Positions 26,089 to 32,888 of a stretch of 37,773 nucleotides of DNA are shown piece after piece. Origin of the DNA: Chitinophagaceae bacterium (GTDB lineage: Bacteria; Bacteroidota; Bacteroidia; Chitinophagales; Chitinophagaceae). The DNA is taken from positions 1 through 37,773 of the forward strand of contig SCVK01000272.1 in NCBI GenBank assembly GCA_004297075.1, given 5' to 3'. Numbering within the stretch: position 1 is the stretch's first letter; every line of letters begins with the position of its first letter. Both the position numbers and the translations under genes were made by a program. A model generated the notes under the pieces. That model was not told the origin of the DNA. It worked only from the letters and a program-made list of their open reading frames with translations, and did not search any database.

Positions 26089-27120
26089 ATGAAGAAAAAA
26101 AACATTTTCCAGCATCTTTCCATCGACTACTATTCAGCTACCCCCAAGTACCTGCAGCTGGCCCAGTCCATCATCAAAGCCATTGCAGAGGGGCGGATCC
26201 GGAAAGATGATATGCTTCCCTCCATTAACGAATTGAGTTTTGAGTTTGAGATTGCCCGCGATACAGCAGAAAAAGGATACAAATATTTAAAATCGATCGG
26301 CGTACTTGGCTCGGTACCCGGCAAGGGCTATTTTGTAAAAAATGCCAACCCAAAACAGCAACGGAAGATCTTTCTGCTGTTCAATAAACTGAGTCCGCAT
26401 AAAAAGATCATTTACGATGCACTGGTAGCATCGCTGGGCGAGCTGGCTTCCATCGATTTTTATATCTACAACAATGATTTTGATTTTTTCAAAAGACTGA
26501 TACAGAATGCAGCCAAAGATTATTCGCATTATGTAATCATCCCGCATTTTTTGGTGGGAGGAGATCATGCGCATGATGTGCTGAATACCATCCCGAAACA
26601 CAAACTGATCCTGCTCGACAAACTGGTACCGGGTATGGAAGGAACTTTTGGGGCGGTATATGAGAATTTTGAGAAAGACATTTACGGTGCACTGGAAAAA
26701 GCCCTGCCGCAACTGGCCAAATACCATACCATCAAGATCATCGTTCCTTTTTATACCTATCATCCGCAGGAGATATTACAGGGTTTTACCCGTTTCTGTC
26801 AGCAGTATGCGTTTACGTATAAAGTGGTGCACCAGATCGCCAATGAACCGATCAAAGAAGGCGAAGTATACATTAACCTCATGGAAGATGACCTGGTGAT
26901 CCTGCTGGAAAAAGTGCTGGCCACCAAAATGAAACTGGGCAAACATGTGGGCGTGATCTCGTACAATGAAACCCCTTTAAAAAAGATCATCCTCAACGGC
27001 ATCACTACCATCTCCACCGATTTCCAGCTGATGGGCGAAAAAACCGCGGAACTCATTCTCGAACAATCGATGCAGCAAACAGCTATCCCCTTCTCATTAA
27101 CACTCCGTAACTCCCTGTAA
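26089..27120 (+). CDS. GntR-type transcriptional regulator with sugar-binding-like domain
   Basis: A 343-aa protein from the ATG at 26089 (MKKKNIFQHL). Residues about 18-85 are a GntR winged helix (TPKYLQLAQSIIKAIAEGRIRKDDMLPSINELSFEFEIARDTAEKGYKYLKSIGVLGSVPGKGYFV). The remainder resembles a LacI-like periplasmic-binding fold (KLILLDKLVPGMEGTFGAV, IKIIVPFYTYHP, KHVGVISYNETPLKKIILNGITTISTDFQLMGEKTAELIL). This domain pairing occurs in arabinose regulators (AraR type) and widely in Bacteroidota. Position opposite rhaT makes it the likely rhamnose-responsive regulator; known Bacteroides rhamnose regulators are instead AraC-type. A longer frame from 25933 runs through the control region and is rejected. 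Confidence 0.9.
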   Translation: MKKKNIFQHLSIDYYSATPKYLQLAQSIIKAIAEGRIRKDDMLPSINELSFEFEIARDTAEKGYKYLKSIGVLGSVPGKGYFVKNANPKQQRKIFLLFNKLSPHKKIIYDALVASLGELASIDFYIYNNDFDFFKRLIQNAAKDYSHYVIIPHFLVGGDHAHDVLNTIPKHKLILLDKLVPGMEGTFGAVYENFEKDIYGALEKALPQLAKYHTIKIIVPFYTYHPQEILQGFTRFCQQYAFTYKVVHQIANEPIKEGEVYINLMEDDLVILLEKVLATKMKLGKHVGVISYNETPLKKIILNGITTISTDFQLMGEKTAELILEQSMQQTAIPFSLTLRNSL

Positions 27121-27122
27121 AT

Positions 27123-27146
27123 AAAAAATCCCCTTTGCAGGGGAAA
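27123..27146 (-). terminator. Hairpin terminator, T tract on the minus strand
   Basis: CCCCT (27130-27134) and AGGGG (27139-27143) form a stem with loop TTGC. The A run at 27123-27128 gives a U tail in minus-strand RNA, so it ends transcripts from the small acidic gene; it also lies 3 nt behind the regulator gene. Confidence 0.6.
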
Positions 27147-27227
27147 TGGTATGAAATACCCTATCCATTACAGGCCGGCCGGTGAACTGGCCAACCCGGG
27201 AGAACAGGTACGGGATGCGATGGAAAA

Positions 27228-27458
27228 TTATTCTTCCTCTTCTTCTTCCTTTGGCAAAGGATTTCTGCGGGAAGGAACGATGGTTTCTTCATCATCACTC
27301 AGGTACACCCAGAAATCATGTACTGCATAAATATCGCCCGGGGTTTTAGGACCGCCGTTCTCATTGTTACGCTCGTAAGAACCCAGTAATTCTCCGGATT
27401 TTTTCAAGACCTGCAGTTTTGCTTCTAAAGTCAATTCCTTAAACTGTTCAATAGTCAT
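27228..27458 (-). CDS. Small acidic conserved-type hypothetical protein
   Basis: A 76-aa protein without recognised domain. It begins MTIEQFKELTLEAKLQVLKKSG, predicted helical, continues with ELLGSYERNNENGG, a possible short beta segment DIYAVHDFWVYLSDDEETIVP, and ends in PKEEEEEE (six Glu in a row, encoded by a GAA/GAG run). No signal peptide or membrane segment. It has its own terminator at 27123-27146 and lies 102 nt downstream of the S41 protease. The compact composition and ATG start make it likely a real cytoplasmic protein; its function is unknown. Confidence 0.65.
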   Translation of the reverse strand: MTIEQFKELTLEAKLQVLKKSGELLGSYERNNENGGPKTPGDIYAVHDFWVYLSDDEETIVPSRRNPLPKEEEEEE

Positions 27459-27559
27459 ATTCCTTGTTTGTTTTGATCTTTTTGGTGGTAAACCGGGCGC
27501 AATCTAATAAGAAAAAACACAAATCCCTCAACTTCTCCCGCGAATACCCGTCAGTTACA

Positions 27560-29146
27560 CTATTTAAGTCCCTGCAGCGCTTGCTGCACCGTTTCATCGC
27601 GCAGGTTACTTACTTCAAAATAGCCTTCCGTGCGCCAGATCTGCCTGGCCATCATTACCTGGATCCTTTTCAATATTTCCTGTTTACCCTTTGCTGTTAT
27701 ACCAGACAGGTCCACACTGTCCCTGCGGGCATAACCGCTCAATCCGGCCCACTCTTTCTCACCCGGTACAAAACGGGTAGCCAGTGCCGCCGCATTGGGA
27801 ATACCATCAAAAAAAGCCTGGTTCTGCATATAATACCGGTACACAAAATTGCCGATAGTGCCTTTGTAATACATTTTCAGCAGGCCAGCTTCCATGCGGG
27901 TGGTGTCAAAGGGCACAAATACATCGGGGGTAATACCACCGCCACCGTATACGATTCTTCCGGCAGGGGTTTTATACGGTTTACCGGTTTGTTTAGAAGT
28001 ATCCCCTTTTACCACTTCGCCATTGTGAAAACGTTCGGCCAGTTCTTCCTCATATTCTGCCTTGCCTTTGCTATAGGGTTTCTGGATATTTCTTCCCAGC
28101 GGCGAGTAATAACGGGCAATGGTCAAACGCACCGCACTGCCATCGGTTAACTGGAACTGTTGCTGTACCAGGCCTTTGCCAAAAGAGCGGCGACCAGTAA
28201 TGGTGGCCCTGTCCCAATCCTGCAAAGCTCCTGCCAGCACTTCGCTGGCTGAAGCGGAACCTTCATCAATCAATACTTCCAGTTTGCCGGTTTCAAAAAT
28301 GCCGTTCCGTTTGCAACGGTATTCATAACGGGGTACATGTTCCCCTTCGGTATAAACAATTAATTTGTCTCCGCTCAAAAACTCATCCGCAATATCAGTG
28401 GCTTCTTTCATCAGTCCGCCCCCGTTGCCCCGCAGGTCAAGGATCAGTTGTTTCATTCCCTGTTTCAGCAGTTTTTCGGTTTGCTGCATAAAGGCTTCAT
28501 AAGTTCTCTCTGCAAACTTATTGATGCGGATATAACCGGTTCCGGGGGTAATGATATAAGCGGCATCTACCGGCGATACCGGTATCACCCCGCGGGTAAT
28601 CACCACTTCTTTTTTCTCAGTTCCCCGTAATACCTGCACTTTCACTTTCGTATCCATCGGACCACGTAAAAGTTTACGGATATCATCGGGTTGCAGTTTT
28701 TTACCTGCAATGGATACCGAATCGTTTACCAGCAGCATTTTATCGCCCACTTTCAGTCCTACTTTGGCCGAGGGACCATCTTCCATCACATGCATCACAT
28801 GCACGGTATCATCCAGCAGTTGAAACTCAACCCCGATACCCTGAAAATTGCCCATCATTTCCTCATTCACTTCTTTCAGGTGGTCGGCAGGGATATACAC
28901 CGAATGGGGATCCAGGTGCGATAAAAGTTCATCAGCCGCCAGTTGGTTGATGCTGTCGGCAGATACTTTGTCTACATATTTGCCCTTGATCAGCTCCACC
29001 AGTTCCTGCAGGGAGGTTCTGCGCGAGAGATTAAAAAACCGGTTACCCAGTGTCTTATCCTTTAATTGATAGCCGATAGCCATCCCGATCACCATCACAA
29101 CAGCGAAAAGAACGGGCAGCCAGATCTGCAGTTTTTTACTTCCCAT
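27560..29146 (-). CDS. S41 family C-terminal processing peptidase
   Basis: A 528-aa periplasmic, membrane-anchored serine protease. Residues about 8-25 form an N-terminal anchor or signal. A PDZ domain spans about 100-185 (GNFQGIGVEFQLLDDTVHV, GPSAKVGLKVGDKMLLVND). The protease core has ILDLRGNGGGLMKEATDIADEFL, DEGSASASEVLAGALQDW and RSFGKGLVQQQF. Ser299 and Lys324 are 25 residues apart, as in CtpA/Prc, so they are the likely catalytic dyad. A C-terminal tail of about 150 residues follows. Such enzymes trim or degrade envelope proteins. It diverges from the kinase gene across 180 nt in which I see no clear promoter. Confidence 0.93.
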   Translation of the reverse strand: MGSKKLQIWLPVLFAVVMVIGMAIGYQLKDKTLGNRFFNLSRRTSLQELVELIKGKYVDKVSADSINQLAADELLSHLDPHSVYIPADHLKEVNEEMMGNFQGIGVEFQLLDDTVHVMHVMEDGPSAKVGLKVGDKMLLVNDSVSIAGKKLQPDDIRKLLRGPMDTKVKVQVLRGTEKKEVVITRGVIPVSPVDAAYIITPGTGYIRINKFAERTYEAFMQQTEKLLKQGMKQLILDLRGNGGGLMKEATDIADEFLSGDKLIVYTEGEHVPRYEYRCKRNGIFETGKLEVLIDEGSASASEVLAGALQDWDRATITGRRSFGKGLVQQQFQLTDGSAVRLTIARYYSPLGRNIQKPYSKGKAEYEEELAERFHNGEVVKGDTSKQTGKPYKTPAGRIVYGGGGITPDVFVPFDTTRMEAGLLKMYYKGTIGNFVYRYYMQNQAFFDGIPNAAALATRFVPGEKEWAGLSGYARRDSVDLSGITAKGKQEILKRIQVMMARQIWRTEGYFEVSNLRDETVQQALQGLK

Positions 29147-29326
29147 ATATACGAATCTTAGGATCTTTTATAACAAACGCAAATATCCATATTAAAGTTT
29201 GAATGCCCGCAAAGGTTTGCTATTTAGGATGAATGGCATAAGTTGTGTGCGATAATAACCGCAACTATTTGATTGTTGTCGTAAATTCGCATCCGGAACT
29301 TGATACCTAACATTCAACCAGAGATT

Positions 29327-30166
29327 ATGCCCGTTATTTTGATTGCAGACAGTGGCGCTACCAAATGCGAATGGCGGCTGGTACAGGGCAACAGGAATAA
29401 AACCATCTTAACCCAGGGCATCAGCCCTTATTTCCTGAGCGAGGCTCAGATCAAAGCCTTGTTGCAAAAGGAACTTTTACCCAAACTGAAACAGGCGGTG
29501 CCCGAAAGGATCCATTTTTACGGTACCGGGCTGAGCAATAAAGACAATGCCGCGATTGTTAAAAAAGTACTGAAATCACTGTTCCCGGCCGCTACCATAG
29601 AAGTACAGACCGACCTGCTGGCAGCGGCCCGGGCCTTATGTGGCAGATCAAAAGGCATTGCCTGCATCCTGGGAACGGGGTCCAACTCCTGTTATTATGA
29701 TGGTAAAAAGATCGTCAAAAACAGTCCCGGATTGGGTTATGTGCTGGGCGATGAAGGCAGTGGTGCCTACCTGGGCAAAAAAGTAGTACAGTATTACCTG
29801 TACAATACGTTTGATGAGGAACTGATGGCCCGTTTTGAAAAACGCTTTCAGGTATCTACCATTGAGATCCTTGACCATGTGTACAAACAGCCGTTAGCCA
29901 ACCGTTACCTGGCTTCCTACGCCATCTTTCTGGCCGAGAACCGGGGGCATTATATGATAGAAAATATTATTGAAGATGGGCTGAACGACTTCTTTTTCAC
30001 CCATTTATACAAGTACCGGGAAAGCTGGACCTTACCTATCCATTTCATCGGCAGTATTGCATTTGGTTTTAGAGATGTATTAAAGGACCTTTGCAACTCC
30101 TATGAACTGGAACTGGGCAAAGTGATTAAGGCCCCGATGCAGGGATTACTAACGTATCACCGTTAA
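29327..30166 (+). CDS. BadF/BadG-type ATPase, probable amino-sugar kinase
   Basis: A 279-aa protein from the ATG at 29327. The ASKHA-fold phosphate loop is ILIADSGATKCEWRLV, and IACILGTGSNSCYYDGK with LGYVLGDEGSGAYLGKKVV are the adenosine and sugar-site motifs of eukaryote-like N-acetylglucosamine kinases. HFIGSIAFGFRDVLKDL closes the domain. Its stop is 9 nt before murQ. BadF-type kinases next to MurQ in other bacteria (MurK) phosphorylate N-acetylmuramic acid and GlcNAc, which would make the substrate of MurQ, so a cell-wall recycling role is likely. Which of the two sugars is preferred cannot be told. Confidence 0.87.
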   Translation: MPVILIADSGATKCEWRLVQGNRNKTILTQGISPYFLSEAQIKALLQKELLPKLKQAVPERIHFYGTGLSNKDNAAIVKKVLKSLFPAATIEVQTDLLAAARALCGRSKGIACILGTGSNSCYYDGKKIVKNSPGLGYVLGDEGSGAYLGKKVVQYYLYNTFDEELMARFEKRFQVSTIEILDHVYKQPLANRYLASYAIFLAENRGHYMIENIIEDGLNDFFFTHLYKYRESWTLPIHFIGSIAFGFRDVLKDLCNSYELELGKVIKAPMQGLLTYHR

Positions 30167-30175
30167 ACTACTGGC

Positions 30176-30997
30176 ATGTCAGACTTTATTAAAGTAACCG
30201 AACAATCGTCTACTTACCGTCATCTCGAGAAGATGTCGATCCTCGAATTATTACAGAATATCAATACCGAAGACCGCAGTGTACCCGAAGCGGTTAACAA
30301 AGCGATCCCGCAGATCGAAAAACTGACAGCGGCCATCAGCGATAAAATGCTGGCCGGTGGAAGGTTGTTTTATATTGGTGCCGGTACCAGCGGCCGGTTG
30401 GGTATTGTGGACGCGAGTGAATGTCCGCCCACTTTCGGGGTTCCCTACGGATTGGTGATCGGCCTGATCGCCGGAGGCGAAAAAGCCATTACCCAGGCGG
30501 TTGAATTTGCAGAAGACAGTGTAGATGAAGGCTGGAGCGATCTGCAGAAACATTTTGTAAGCGATAAGGATGTAGTGGTGGGCCTGGCAGCAAGCGGAAC
30601 CACGCCGTATGTAATTGGTGCTTTGAAACAATGTCGTAAAAGAGGCATTATTACCGGCAGTATCAGCTGTAACCCGAATTCTCCTGTATCGGCAGAAGCC
30701 GATTTTCCGGTAGAGGTAGTAGTGGGTCCCGAATTCATCACCGGAAGTACCCGTATGAAAAGCGGTACCGCACAGAAACTCGTGCTGAACATGATCTCCA
30801 GCACAGTGATGATACAGCTGGGCAGGGTGGAAGACAACAAAATGGTGAACATGCAGCTGAGTAATGTAAAACTGGTTGACCGTGGCGTAAAAATGGTGAT
30901 GGATAACCTGCAACTGGCCGACTATGAAAAAGCCAAAGACCTGCTGTTGAAACACGGCAGTGTAAAAAAAGCAGTAGAAGCCGCTTCGGCCTCTTAG
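30176..30997 (+). CDS. murQ: N-acetylmuramic acid 6-phosphate etherase
   Basis: A 273-aa SIS-domain enzyme that cleaves the lactyl ether of MurNAc-6-phosphate, giving GlcNAc-6-phosphate and D-lactate in peptidoglycan recycling. The signature LFYIGAGTSGRLGIVDASECPPTFG is complete, including the Glu of ASECPPT. DVVVGLAASGTTPYVIGAL is the second phosphosugar-binding segment, and EFITGSTRMKSGTAQKLVLNMIS is the conserved C-terminal motif. It is slightly shorter than the roughly 300 aa of E. coli MurQ, because the C-terminal helices are reduced. It lies in an operon with the kinase (9 nt) and the next gene (7 nt). Confidence 0.96.
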   Translation: MSDFIKVTEQSSTYRHLEKMSILELLQNINTEDRSVPEAVNKAIPQIEKLTAAISDKMLAGGRLFYIGAGTSGRLGIVDASECPPTFGVPYGLVIGLIAGGEKAITQAVEFAEDSVDEGWSDLQKHFVSDKDVVVGLAASGTTPYVIGALKQCRKRGIITGSISCNPNSPVSAEADFPVEVVVGPEFITGSTRMKSGTAQKLVLNMISSTVMIQLGRVEDNKMVNMQLSNVKLVDRGVKMVMDNLQLADYEKAKDLLLKHGSVKKAVEAASAS

Positions 30998-31004
30998 ATA
31001 CAAT

Positions 31005-31568
31005 ATGCACGAAATAGAACCTTTTTATAACTGGCGGCATATATATATAGCTGAGGAAGACCCCCGCTCACCTTTTTTTGGCAGAACTTACAGCGAGTTT
31101 GAATTTTCGCAAACCGTGTACAATTATTATATCCATCCGCAATGGGATGATTTTGGCAGCCGTACACTCTACATCAAGATCATTTATGTGGATTATGAAC
31201 TCAATTTCGCCATCATGGAATTATTGGGCGAATGGAACGACGCCATTGAGAATGATATCATGGAACTGAAGCGGGAAGTGATGGATCTGTTATACAAACA
31301 GGGCATTTACAAATACATCATTATTACCGAGAACGTACTCAACTTTCACAGCAGCGATAAAGAATATTACCAGGAATGGTACGAAGAAACCAGCGAACAG
31401 AATGGCTGGATCGTTTCCCTGAATATGCCCGAAGCCACCCAGCAGGATTTCAGGAAAAAGAAACTGAACTACTATGTAGAACTGATGGACCTCCCCGACT
31501 GGCGCATCTACAAACCCTACCATCTCTTCAAGAAGATCGATGACGAGTTAAACCGCAGGCTAACGTAA
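31005..31568 (+). CDS. Hypothetical protein, third gene of the kinase-murQ operon
   Basis: A 187-aa soluble protein, rich in aromatic and acidic residues (MHEIEPFYNWRHIYIAEEDPRSPFFGRTYSEFEF; YNYYIHPQWDDFGSRTLYIKIIYVDY). No signal peptide, membrane segment or recognised motif is seen. A long central helix (ELLGEWNDAIENDIMELKREVMDLLYKQG) and the end RIYKPYHLFKKIDDELNRRLT are notable. It begins 7 nt after murQ, so co-expression and a link to cell-wall sugar recycling are plausible but unproven. The stop is followed immediately by a tandem-repeat array. Confidence 0.75.
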   Translation: MHEIEPFYNWRHIYIAEEDPRSPFFGRTYSEFEFSQTVYNYYIHPQWDDFGSRTLYIKIIYVDYELNFAIMELLGEWNDAIENDIMELKREVMDLLYKQGIYKYIIITENVLNFHSSDKEYYQEWYEETSEQNGWIVSLNMPEATQQDFRKKKLNYYVELMDLPDWRIYKPYHLFKKIDDELNRRLT

Positions 31569-31627
31569 GGATTGACGGATTAGCGGATTCGAAATTTTTA
31601 ATTTTTAATTTTTAATTTTTAATTTTT
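31569..31627. repeat. GGATT octamers followed by five AATTTTT heptamers
   Basis: GGATTGAC, GGATTAGC and GGATT occupy 31569-31589. They are followed by five exact AATTTTT copies at 31593-31627. The array begins directly after the upstream stop codon and runs into the last codons of the convergent TMEM175 gene, whose TAA stop (31612) lies inside it. Confidence 0.92.
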
Positions 31628-32214
31628 AATCCCAGATGCTCTTCCGCCAATTTCAACTCAATCCTTTTATCCGGTATTAACCACATCACCGCCACCAATG
31701 CATATAACAGCAGGCTGATCCATCCTGCCACAAATGCCAGGGGAATGGCAAGTGCATATACAACAACGGAAATCTTTCCTTTAACATCCATGCCCAGGGC
31801 CCTGCCAATGGTAGAATCTTTTCCATGTAAACCCACCAGGCAACGGGCCAGGATAAAATAGGCGATCGCGGCCATGAGCAGATCCAATCCGAACACAGCC
31901 GTAGGTAACGGCTCAAAATGGTTCTCACCCATCCAACCGGAAGAAAAGGGCATCAGCGAGAGCCAGAACAGTAAATGGTTATTGGCCCACATGATTTTTC
32001 CATTGATCTGGCGGGCCGCATGCAGCAGGTGGTGGTGATTGTTCCAGTAAATACCCACATATACAAAACTGAGGATATAACTCATGAATACCGGCGCCAA
32101 TGGTTGCAGGAATTCCCAGCTGGCCCCATGCGGCACTTTCATTTCCAGTACCATGATCGTGATGATGATCGCCAGCACCCCGTCACTAAAAGCTTCCAGT
32201 CTGCCTTTACCCAT
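31612..32214 (-). CDS. TMEM175 (DUF1211) family potassium channel-like membrane protein
   Basis: A 200-aa integral membrane protein with about six hydrophobic segments. The first carries the family signature RLEAFSDGVLAIIITIMVLEM (R-x3-F-S-D-G then I-x-I-T), which in TMEM175 proteins lines the ion pore. YWNNHHHLLHAA and ANNHLLFWLSLMPFSSGWMG are the next conserved segments. Bacterial members form K+-permeable leak channels. The last residues (IKN) and the stop are encoded by the AATTTTT array, so the C-terminus may be younger than the rest. GGATT-type repeats flank the gene on both sides in inverted orientation. Confidence 0.9.
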   Translation of the reverse strand: MGKGRLEAFSDGVLAIIITIMVLEMKVPHGASWEFLQPLAPVFMSYILSFVYVGIYWNNHHHLLHAARQINGKIMWANNHLLFWLSLMPFSSGWMGENHFEPLPTAVFGLDLLMAAIAYFILARCLVGLHGKDSTIGRALGMDVKGKISVVVYALAIPLAFVAGWISLLLYALVAVMWLIPDKRIELKLAEEHLGLKIKN

Positions 32215-32291
32215 ACAATAATTTTAATGATAACCAATATACAATCTCCCCAGCAAGTCGCAAAGCTGGTGAAAAATAATTTTCGAAAACA

Positions 32292-32322
32292 CAATCCGCC
32301 AATCCACAATCCGTTAATCCGC
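32292..32322. repeat. AATCC-type tandem units upstream of the TMEM175 gene
   Basis: Units AATCCGCC, AATCCAC, AATCCGTT, AATCCGC alternate 8 and 7 nt. They are the reverse complement of the GGATT units at 31569-31589; for example GATTAGCGGATT pairs with AATCCGTTAATC with one mismatch. Confidence 0.85.
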
Positions 32323-32391
32323 AAATTCTGTTGGACAATCCCCGGAAACTGTTTATCTTACTGCTGATTCTATCACGCAAAATCATGCAAT

Positions 32392-32550
32392 ATGGCATTA
32401 CCTGTAAACAATAAAAACAGCGGCAAACCCGGTAGCAAGAGCACCAAGGGTGGACTGCAGGGATCTAAGTTCATTGCCAAACCCAATGCGGCCAAACCCA
32501 TGGGCGGCGGTAAAAAACCGATCAAGACCGGTGGATCAAGAGGAAGCTGA
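32392..32550 (+). CDS. Small basic Gly/Lys-rich protein (52 aa)
   Basis: The ATG at 32392 opens a 52-aa frame ending in TGA at 32550: MALPVNNKNSGKPGSKSTKG, then LQGSKFIAKPNAAKPMGGGK, then KPIKTGGSRGS. It is very rich in Lys, Gly, Ser and Pro, has no acidic residue, and is predicted disordered. It resembles no domain I know; a nucleic-acid- or ribosome-binding role would fit the charge. A TATCTTAC 20 nt behind a TTG (about 32332-32361) may be its promoter, and a hairpin with T tract lies 80 nt downstream. It sits between heptamer arrays, so its expression needs confirmation. Confidence 0.6.
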   Translation: MALPVNNKNSGKPGSKSTKGGLQGSKFIAKPNAAKPMGGGKKPIKTGGSRGS

Positions 32551-32564
32551 GATGCGCTTCGCTT

Positions 32565-32602
32565 GAATATCGAATGTCGAGCAGGGAATATCGAATGTCG
32601 AA
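32565..32602. repeat. Duplicated GAATATC-GAATGTC heptamer pair
   Basis: GAATATCGAATGTCGA occurs at 32565-32580 and again at 32586-32601, each two 7-nt units plus GA. The same 16-mer core AATATCGAATGTCGAA recurs at 37063-37078. Confidence 0.9.
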
Positions 32603-32629
32603 ATTTTTTATTCGATCTATCCTTAAGTC

Positions 32630-32684
32630 AAAAGCCACTCATACGCTATTTATCACACTGCGTATCTGTGGCTTTTCTTTTTGT
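32630..32684 (+). terminator. Long hairpin with T-rich tail after the 52-aa gene
   Basis: AAAAGCCAC (32630-32638) and ATACGC (32641-32646) pair with GCGTAT (32660-32665) and GTGGCTTTT (32668-32676). That gives a 17-bp stem with two central mismatches, followed by CTTTTTG. Confidence 0.7.
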
Positions 32685-32752
32685 TCGGTATTTTCTGTTC
32701 TAAGTTCTCTGTTTTTTTGTTCGGTGTTCGGCGTTCCTTATTCGATGTTCCC
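32682..32752. repeat. Degenerate TGTTCNN heptamer array
   Basis: Units such as TGTTCGG, TATTTTC, TGTTCTA, AGTTCTC, TGTTCGG, TGTTCGG, CGTTCCT, TATTCGA and TGTTCCC follow each other with a mostly 7-nt period. ATTCGATGTTCCC (32740-32752) is complementary, with one mismatch, to GGGAATATCGAAT at 32584-32596. Confidence 0.8.
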
Positions 32753-32756
32753 TCTT

Positions 32757-32888
32757 CTACGCTGCCGGCAACTCAACCATAAACACACTCCCCTCTCCTT
32801 CCTTACTCTCTACCCTTATATTCACCTGCATCAAAGCAGTAAATGTTTTACACAAAAACAAACCCAGGCCAGTGCCGCTGGTTCCGCC
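32757..32888 (-). pseudogene. C-terminal remnant of a histidine kinase, in frame behind hutU
   Basis: The minus strand directly after the hutU TAA reads GGTSGTGLGLFLCKTFTALM and then QVNIRVESKEGEGSVFMVEL-PAA-stop (43 codons, TAG at 32757-32759). SGTGLGLFLCK is the G2 box of a histidine-kinase ATPase domain, and VESKEGEGSVFMVELP is the typical last strand. The dimerisation, N, G1 and F boxes are absent. The fragment begins at the first codon after the hutU stop and in the same frame, which looks like a deletion or insertion junction. It is too short to function. Confidence 0.82.

Noticed and set aside
26287-26763. 158-aa antisense frame within the GntR-type gene
   Set aside because: Antisense to clear coding sequence, with no independent support.
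30251-31003. 250-aa antisense frame opposite murQ
   Set aside because: Complete overlap with the clearly coding murQ, and its composition (rich in His, Tyr, Phe, Gln) reflects the antisense of its codons.
31569-32322. Insertion sequence with terminal inverted repeats around the TMEM175 gene
   Set aside because: No transposase, the repeats are tandem degenerate units rather than single matching ends, and no target duplication is seen.
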